The translations under genes and the position numbers were made by a program. A DNA stretch of 64,000 nucleotides from the NCBI RefSeq assembly GCF_002632585.1, contig NZ_NIBV01000003.1, positions 186,001 through 250,000 on the forward strand. Direction: 5' to 3'. The notes beneath the pieces were generated by a model that saw only the letters and a list, made by a program, of their open reading frames with translations, was not told the origin of the DNA and made no database searches. This document shows, one piece after another, positions 17,112-26,100 of the stretch. Each line of letters starts with the position of its first letter. Position 1 is the first letter of the stretch. The stretch is from Xenorhabdus szentirmaii DSM 16338. GTDB lineage: Bacteria > Pseudomonadota > Gammaproteobacteria > Enterobacterales > Enterobacteriaceae.

Positions 17112-20100
17112 TTATTTTATAGGCTTCAAGGTTGTTGGTTTCGACATTTTATCTGGGAATGCAGTAACAACTTTGCCATTTGCAGGCTCATAAATTACCC
17201 TCATGCGAACACCATCACGAACTTCCCAAGCAACCCATCTGGCGGGTTTTCCTGCCTTAGTATAAAGCCCGCCAGTTCCTGATTGCGCATACCACTGAGT
17301 CTTCGGCGAAGTCGCAATATCACCTATTTCATGGATAATTTTTTCTTTCGTCCAATTAGATGGGAAAGTCGTTTTTCCTGGATTTCCCGGGAATAAATGA
17401 CCACCACTGGTAGGGCTATCACCATACAGTATATGTTTTTTCGCTTCTGGAGAGAGAATATCTGTATAATCTGTGCTTTTTCCAACACTTCCAACCGTGT
17501 CTTTGTAAGGCAGTGATTTTGCATCAAGTTTGCTTGTTGCATTCTCAACGTTTGTAACCTTGCCTTGTTCTTTCGGGCTAAATTTTCCTTCACCGGCACT
17601 CCATTGCGGCAACGGGCTTTCCGTTTTATTGGCTGTTCCCGAATTTTTAGTCAGGGCCAAAAAGGTCTTCGCTGCCACATACTGCATCAGCTTTCCTTCA
17701 CTGGTCGGCACGCCGCTGCTCACAATTTCAGCCGCTTTCTCGGGTGTCATCTGTTCATTGGACATCACCACATCCAGTGGCACGCCAAAGAAGTTCCCCC
17801 ACGCAACAAGCAAGCCCTTGACAGGATCTTGCCCTTCCGGGTGGGTGCCCCGAGCCTGTTTCGCCAGTGCTTCCGATAATTCATCCGGGGTTGCCCCTTC
17901 CTTGATCATCTGCACGGCGAGTGAACTTTGGGCCTGCCCATATTCCATCAGGCCTTTCGGGGCAGTTTCCGGGGTCAGGAAGTTATTCTCAACCGCATTT
18001 TTCGCAGCCTGCGCCCCATCAACACCCCCTGCCGTGGAATTTGTCACCAGTCCTGCCGCTATCCCACCTGCCAGTGTAGACAAGTTACTGACTTTTTCCT
18101 TCTCATCCGGGGACAATTCTTCTATGGCTTTGCCCGAATAAAGTACTCCGGCAATGGCAGAAGCCGCCAGTTCGCCCCCTGCGGCTCCCATGGCACCGGC
18201 GGTTGCTGAGCCGCCTTTCATCTCCGCGATGACCCCCCCTAAAATCGCGTGCGCCAGCAGGTGAGTGGCTTTTTCTTCCGGCGTGAGCTGGCTATATTCC
18301 GTTTTATAACCATACGTCAGCCCTTTGACGGCATTCGCCAAATAAGGGGCTGCACCGCTGGCAATGGCTGCCTTGATATCTCCGCCAGCCAGTCCCTGCA
18401 ACGCCGTGACGACGGCCGTCACCGCCTGACGTCGCTCACCGCCGATGGCCGCGCCCTGATTTTCAAGCGCCTTATCATACGCGATGTCATAGGCTCGGGC
18501 AGCAACGGTTTTGGCATTAATTTCCTTGTTTTCATTTCTCAGTTGGGTTTCCGCATCCGCTTTCAGTGCCTGCTGCCGCTGCGGGTCTTTCATCGCGGCC
18601 GTGGCGGTTTTCGTCGCCGCAATCGCTTCCTGCGTATTGTAGATGTCCATCGCCTGATTGCCGATTTCTGCAATGGCCTGGGCTTGTGCCAGACGTTGGC
18701 GCTCTTTCTCCTTATCAAATATCGGTGTCAGGCTGTTCGCGGCGTTCTCAGTATCGCGGCTGAGGGTGGCTACATCCTGCTGCTGTTTATCCGCGTCACG
18801 GAGGATAAGCGTACCGTCGCTGACCGCCGCATGGGTCGTGGACGATTGGTTTTTATCCTTGTTAGTGCCGCCCAGCATATTGGAAGCCATATTGGTGGCC
18901 AGCTGCTGGCCAATCTGGCTGCCCATGGAGCCACTGGTGCTGAAACCAGCACTTTGATGCTCTGTTTTAAATTCCGCCTGGTTGTCGATGTCACTGAAGC
19001 CCAGCGTACCGGTCTCCAGTCGGTTTTTCTCTTTTTCTGCCGTGCTGGCAATCACCGCGCCGTCAAGCTGGGTATGTTCCCCCACCTTGATATCAAAGCC
19101 GCCCTTGCCGGCAAAAATGCCTGTCTGTTCGTTGACGGACTCGAACTGGCTGTGCAGTTTGTCGCGGCTGGCATTGACACTGGCTGAGCCGCTCATTGAG
19201 CCATAAGTAAAGCTGGCGCCCGCACTGACGTTTTCCTGTTTGGCATCGTAATTGTCCTTATCCTGCTCGCTCTGCAAATGCAGGTGACGACCGACATCCG
19301 CCGTGACCTTATCCCCGCTGACCTGCGCCCCCTTGAGCGTGGTGTCCTGACCGGCTTTCAGGCTGACCTGATTACCGGCATCAATCAGCGTTTCAGTATG
19401 GGTCACGCCGTCGCCGGTTTCATGCCCCTTGCCCTTGTTGACACTGGCGGAGAATTTAATGCCATAACCGCCCTGACCGACTGTCAGCCCGACGCCCACA
19501 CTGCCGCCCTGGCTGCTGTTCTTGCCACGGGTTGTTTGGGTATTTTCCGCAGACTCCAACACGATATCCTGTTTCGCGTCCAGGGCAACATCCCGTCCCG
19601 CTTTCAGCCCGCTGCCCTGAATGTGGAGATGACCGCCGTTTTCTTCCGCCGGGTCACCGGTGGCGGTGATGCGGATGTCCCGCCCCGCATTCAGGTGACT
19701 GCCCTGCGAATCGGTGGTATCCACCCGGGTGTCGGATTTCGACGATTGGCTGCCGTAAGAGAGCTGAATGCCAATGGTATCATCCGGTTTTTTCGCCTCA
19801 CCGCCTGCCTGGTTGATGGCATCGGCTTTAGCGGCATTCGCTTCACTGAGCTGGTAGGCCTGATAGCCCTGGACACCCGATAATGCCGCCTGAGTGCCTT
19901 TCAGGGCTTTCAGTCGGCTGTCCTGCGTGTCTTTCGCATCATTGGCCGTCTGCACTGCGGTATTCAGCGCACTCCCGACCGCCCCGGACAGCGCCAGCGT
20001 CAGGCCCGATTGTTTCTGTTCGGTTTTGCTCAGTTCGGTATGGGTGTTTTTCGCGGCACTTATCAGCACGTCTTTACCCTGAATATCCAGGTCTTTCCCG

Positions 20101-23100
20101 GCCACCACATCGCTGCCGTGCACGCTAGCCTGATGATTCGCACTCAAGGAAACACTGCCGTCACTGCTGCCGACGGTACTGCCTTTATACTGCACGGCAT
20201 CACGGTCAGTGGATTGTTTCAGTGCCGAGCTGCCCACCGTAAACCCAATGCCGCCCGTGCCCATCAAACCCGATTTTTTCTCTTCCTGGTGATAAAACTC
20301 GTGGTTTTTCTCTCTCGCGGTGGTGATGTTCAGGTTATGGCCCGCGTTCAGCGTGACAGCCTGTGTACCGACCACATTGCTGCCGCCCACGGTAATGTCG
20401 TTTCCGGCCTCGACCTTAACGGCATCCCCACTCAGGGTACTGCTCCGGGCCTGTTGACGGTCATACTGGAACCGGGTCGTCGTGGTTTTTGACGACACCA
20501 GGCTATTACTGCCCTTGACCTTGTGGTATTCATCGTGGGTTTGCTGTTGTTCGCCTGCTGACACCGTCACATCACGACCCGCGCCAAGATGCAGATTATC
20601 GCCGGCGGTCACCTCTGCTGCACGGAGCTGAACATCACGCCCGGCCTGCATCTTAATTTGGCCAGCTCCCTGTACCACGGCGCCGACTTCATCAGCAGTG
20701 GTTTGGGTCACACGGTGATCACGCCCCGCCTCCGTGTGTTCATAACGGGTCGTTTTCGCGGTGCCGAATTGAATATCCCGTCCGGCGTCCAGTTGGATCT
20801 CACTGCGTTTCCCTTGCGTCACCAAGTGCGCCGCAGACAGGTGAATGTCGTTTCCGGCCTGAAGATGCAGTTTGCCATCGTCACCTTGCACATAAATGCC
20901 GGCCACATTATCCACATAGGTCGAACTGAAACGGCCGCTGCCGGCCTGATTTTCGCCCGAACGTGTGGTACTGGCAATATCGACATGATTCCCGGCCTGC
21001 ATCGTCAGCGACTTATCGGCACGAAGGGCACCGCCCCGTTGCACCAGATCGGTTCGCGCCAACAAGGACAGGTTATCCCCCTGCATATGGCCGCTTTGAT
21101 TGCGGATATTGTCAGCCAACAGGCTGAGATCCTGACCAACAATTTTCCCCTGATTCAGCAAATCACCGGACAATTGCAGATTAACCTGATTGCCGCTCAG
21201 CAAGGCACCGGTGCCATCCAGTGTCCCGCCTTGAGTACGGACATACACCTGCGGCACCCACACCGTTTGTTGACGGCCATCCGACAGGGTCACAGGGGTA
21301 TTCACCAGCCACACCATGTCTTCGGTCAGGCGGGCCATTTGCTCCGCACTGAGCGCGATCCCGGGCACCAGGTTAAAGGTTTTCTGGGCACGCAATCCGG
21401 CATTCATCAACGCCTTGAACTGTTCTTCATCATTCCGGTAACCCGGCAGATACCGTCTGCCCGTCAGGTTCACGATTTGCTCACGCAGCAGGTGCTGTTC
21501 ATAAAAGCCGTCGCCCAGGCGTTTATGCAACTGATTGTGATCGGTCTGCAATGCCTGTTGCATATAGTCCGTCCCCAGCCATTTTTTCAGTTGGGTAAAC
21601 TGCGGATCGGTTTCCACCAAGACCTGATTGTCCGGTTCCGGTACCACAAACGGGTTGCCACGGTGTTCAGGCAATGGCACAACAGGGTTATCAGGCGCTG
21701 TCGGCCGATCCTGCGCCAACTCGCCAGAGATCTTTTCGGTTGTCGGTGACGGAGTTAACAACGTATTGTTCAACGGCAGGTTCACTTTAAACAGGCTGTT
21801 ATCCGGCAGGCGATAATGCGGGGCTTCCGTCCGGATCACCACCGGTTTTTCGCCGACGGCGGTCGGCTCCGCACTCACGATGTCCAACCGTTGGGGTGCC
21901 CTTAAGACCGCGTCAGAAACCATTACCTCCTCATTGGCAAAACGCGCATTGACGGGAGAACCGGTGATAGCATCAAGGTGTGCCTGTTCGCCCTGATACG
22001 CTTCCGGGCGCTGACCCTTCAATTCAACCTTGCCTTGTTGCGCCTCAACGGTGCCCGGCGTCAGCGTGATGGCATGGATCTCAGGGTTGGGTTCATAACG
22101 TTCTGAACGCCAGCCCTGATTGTCCCGGCCTTTTTTCTGGATGCGCCAGAAATACTCAATCTGGCCTTTATCCGTCACATGCCGTTCACCCTGCACGTCA
22201 ATATTGTCAATTTTTCCCCCGGTCACCGTCAGTCCGCCGCCGGCAACGACCTGACTTTTATCATTGGTCAGTACGGTCGTCTCTATGACCAGATCTTTAC
22301 CGGCCAGCATTTTCGCCGGATCGGTTTCTTTTACCCGGGATTCTTCTATTGTCCGGGTGTACTGGTACACCTGAAAGTTATCCCGGCATGGCATATCATC
22401 GACACAGGCATGATCCACTTCATCATTATCGATGGTTATCTTGTGGTCTTTGACAGGATAACGTGTGCCCCCGACCTGATATTCCTTCACCGGCTCTTGT
22501 GAGATAAGCTGCATCTCTGTGCTGAAATGGTCATTCACGTTATTGATTTTTTCCATGCCCAGTCGCATGTTCCCGACGGCTTCAATGTTGGCGCTGTGGT
22601 TATTGAGTACCTGACCTTTCCCCGTGGCACGGTACTGACTGTCCAGTTGTCCCCCAATGGACACGTCTCCCTCACTGTAAATGAGGCTGTGCGTTGTGTT
22701 GTTAAGTTCATCGGCACCCATATCCAGTCGATGGCGCGCCGCGATCACGGCCGACTTTCCCTTTTCTGCCAGATTGTCAAGTTTGCGGGCATCCAGCGCA
22801 ATATGGTCGCCATAAAGGCGGCCGGTGCCCTGATTGGTCAACTGTGCGGCTTTCAAATAGGTTTGGGCACCGTCTATCAGCCCACGGTTGTTCACCGTGT
22901 TCTGAACGGTCCATTGCTGATGTTGCCCCCATATTTTACCGGTGGCGTCATTGGTCAGATTGACCGCGTGCCCCAATAAAGTCGCCGCACTGATGGTATT
23001 GCGGTTCGTGATATCGCCCTGACTGGTGAGCGTCAGTTGACCATTGGCAATGAGTTCACCGGTATGGATAAAGTCTTTAAGCAGATTCAGAGTGATATCG

Positions 23101-26100
23101 CCGAGTGACCGAAGCTTACCGTCACCACTCAGGGCATCGGCCTCCACGACCAGACCCTGCCCTGCTTTGATATCCCCTTGCGTGTTTATGACGGCCAGCG
23201 CTTTTCCGCGTGCCTTCAGGATTTGATTGGCCTGCATCTGCCCCTGATGGTTATTCAGTACCGATTGCAGCGTTAAGTCCGCATTTTCGGTGGCAACCAG
23301 CTGTCCTTGTGTATTATTCAGGGTATTCCCGCGGAGAGTCAGCGTTCGCCCTTCCATGCCCTGATCGGGTTGTCGGGTATCTGCGTTATTGATGTGGTGC
23401 GCAGACAGGTCAATATTGCCCCCGCTGCGCAGCAAACCGGCGCGGTTATTAAACGTGATCTCGTCCGGGCTGGTCGGTGTGGCATTCACCGTCATCGTCA
23501 GGTGGTTGAGTGCCACTATCTGTCCCTGCTGATTCCAGACGTTATCGGCCTCAAGCTTAAGGTCAGCTTCACTCAGCAGTTTGCCGTTTTCCCGGTTATC
23601 CAGTTGATTAACCCCAACCTCTATCCCTGACTGACCGTGCAATACGCCCCTGCGGTTATCCAAATCGCCACTGCGCACCGTCAACCGACCCTGACTGTTT
23701 AATTTTCCCTCAACATTGGACAGTGTTTTCCCTTGCGTATCGATAAACATCGCCTGCTCGGATTCAATCCGGCCGGACCGGTTATCCAGCCCCTGACTGA
23801 CCAGATTGAGGGTCGTCTGCGCCTTCATGATGCCCTGCCGGTTGTTCATCTGTGCCGTTTTGATGTGAAGTCTATCCGCCGACACCATAACCCCCTGCGC
23901 GTTATCCAGCATTTGGGTATTCAGGATCATCGCCTGTTTACTGGTGATCCCTTGTTGAAGGCCACTGTTTCGGTTAAGCACAGACTGCGCGTTCAACGTC
24001 AGTTGTCCGCCGCTTTGCAGCAAACCCTGATTGTTGTTCAGCGCTGCTACGGTCAGCACCGTATTTTTTCCGCCCAGGATCTGCCCCTGCTGGTTAGTCA
24101 CAGTGTCCCCGGTCAGGGTCAGTTCGGCACCGCTGCCAATGTGACCGGACTGGTTACTGAGCCTGCCCACCGTCAGGTTCATGGCCCCCTGACTGAACAC
24201 CCCGCCGGACAGGTGGGTGTTCCGGTTATCCAGGTGCTGTCCGTTTGTGTTGAGGGTCAATGCCTGCCCGCTTTGGAGCAGGCCGCCCTGGTTAAGGAGT
24301 TCACCGGTTTGCAGGGTCATGCGCCGCTCGGCGGCCACTTGCCCGGCAATATTGTTCAGTTGATGGTTCCCGGTGTTGACATCAACATCGCCGGCCTTTA
24401 TCTGGCCTTTTTCATTGTTGATGGCGGCGGTTGTCAGGCGCAGGTTTTGCGCTCCCGTCACATGGCCGGCAGCATTATTGAGTTGCCCCGTGGTCAGCGT
24501 AATATCCCCGCCTGAGGAACTGATGTGGCCCTGTTGGTTATGGATGGACGAAGCCGATATTGTCACTGAGTCAGACGCCCGTAATTGCCCGGCTTCATTA
24601 TTCACGTCATTTTTGACGTTTATCTGCAACCGGCCATCCTCAGCCGCGACAATGTTACCCTGCGCATGGCTGAGTTCTGCTTTGGTCAGAACGTCGTCTT
24701 TTCCGAGTTCAGTGTCCGTGAGGATATTATTTGCCAGATTATCGGCCCGGATATCGACGGTGCCATTGGCCGAGATTGTGCCACTGCGATTGTCCAACCC
24801 TTGCTGGATCGCCAGGGTGAGGGGATTTTTCCCACTCTGGATCATGTTTCCCAGACGATGGTCGAGTGACTGGATGTCCGCCGTTATTCTCTGCGCCGAT
24901 ACCCTCCCCCGGCTTAATTGATAACGACCGCCAGACAGTTCAAGCTCACCGTCAGAAATTAAACGACCTTCCTTCCCCTGAAAATCAGCCGTATCCACTG
25001 AAAATACCCCGGTGCCGGCATGTGCCAGTGTGCCTTTTTGGTTCGCTACCGTCTTGGCCTTGAGGATTAAATCCTGCCCGCTTGAGGCAATTGTCCCGCC
25101 GTTGTTTTCAATGCCCGCAGCGTGCTCCAACCGGAGCGAATGTTGCCCGGTCTGGGTCATGCGCCCTGCGTTATTCAATAACTGTTGGCTATTGAGTACT
25201 AACGTCTCTGCATTCAGCTCACCGCGCTGATTGTCAATCCATTCCGGTGCGGATAAAGTCATCGCCTTGTTGGCACTGAGGTAAGCATCCTGTAAATTCA
25301 GCCGGGTTGCGGAGGTCAGCGTCAGGTCATTACCTTCTGTCTGGCTGCCCCTGAGCGAGAGGTTTTTTGCCTCCACAGATAGCGTATCAGACGCCAAATG
25401 GTGACCATGCAGTGACGCGGTTTCACGGGCATTGACCGTCAGGTTGCCCGTTTGGGTCGGTTTTCCGTCACGGTCAACCCCGGCGGCCAGTATGCTGCCT
25501 GCCTGGCTGTGGAATGTATTGCTCTGGCTGCTGAAATGACGTCCGGTCAATATCTGGCCCTGGTGGGTAACCTGATCACGGGTTTTTAGGGTGGCATCCA
25601 AACCGGCCATGATTTTGCCCTGATGATGAAAATTCCTTTGGTTTTCGAGCGTCACATTGTCCGAGGCGGCGATGATGCCCTGATTGGACAGATGACCCTG
25701 GCTATTGAGCGTGAAGTTCCCCCGTTGTGTCAGTTTGCCTTCGCGGTCAACCCCGGCGGCCAGCTCCCCGTTTTCCTGATTGTCCAAAGACGCGCTCCGG
25801 ATATCCAGATGTTGGCCAGCCTTGATCCGTCCGTGATTATCCAGATGATCGCGGGCATGGATGTTCATGTCCTGCCCGGTGGTCATCTCCCCTAGATTGG
25901 TCAGATTGCCTTGATTGTCGAGCTTCAGATTGTCTGCGGCCGTTATCAGGCCGCGGTTAGTGATATTGCCCTCACTGTTCAGGGTGAAGTCGCCTGTTTG
26001 CGTGGGTTTGCCGTCGTGGTCAATGCCGGCGGCCAATACGCCCGTTTCATGGTTAGCCAAGGTGGCACTCCGGATATCCAGATGTTGGCCAGCCTTGATC

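Larger units (their letters stand above)
10652..17987. mobile_element. 7336-bp candidate integrative element, copy 2 (fused to cdiA)
   Basis: Second direct copy of the 3316-10651 unit. Its right end is the functional C-terminus of the full-length cdiA: GTTGAG at 17993-17988 is read as Val3479-Glu3480. The left junction (TCTCAAC then AACAACTCAC) joins copy 1's right end to copy 2's left end. This copy therefore supplies the toxin now displayed by CdiA, and copy 1 supplies an orphan duplicate. Confidence 0.75.

Noticed and set aside
18249..19187. Long plus-strand frames opposite cdiA (also 20589-21749 and others)
   Set aside because: Antisense of a low-complexity repeat protein; codon bias keeps these frames open. 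No ribosome binding sites.
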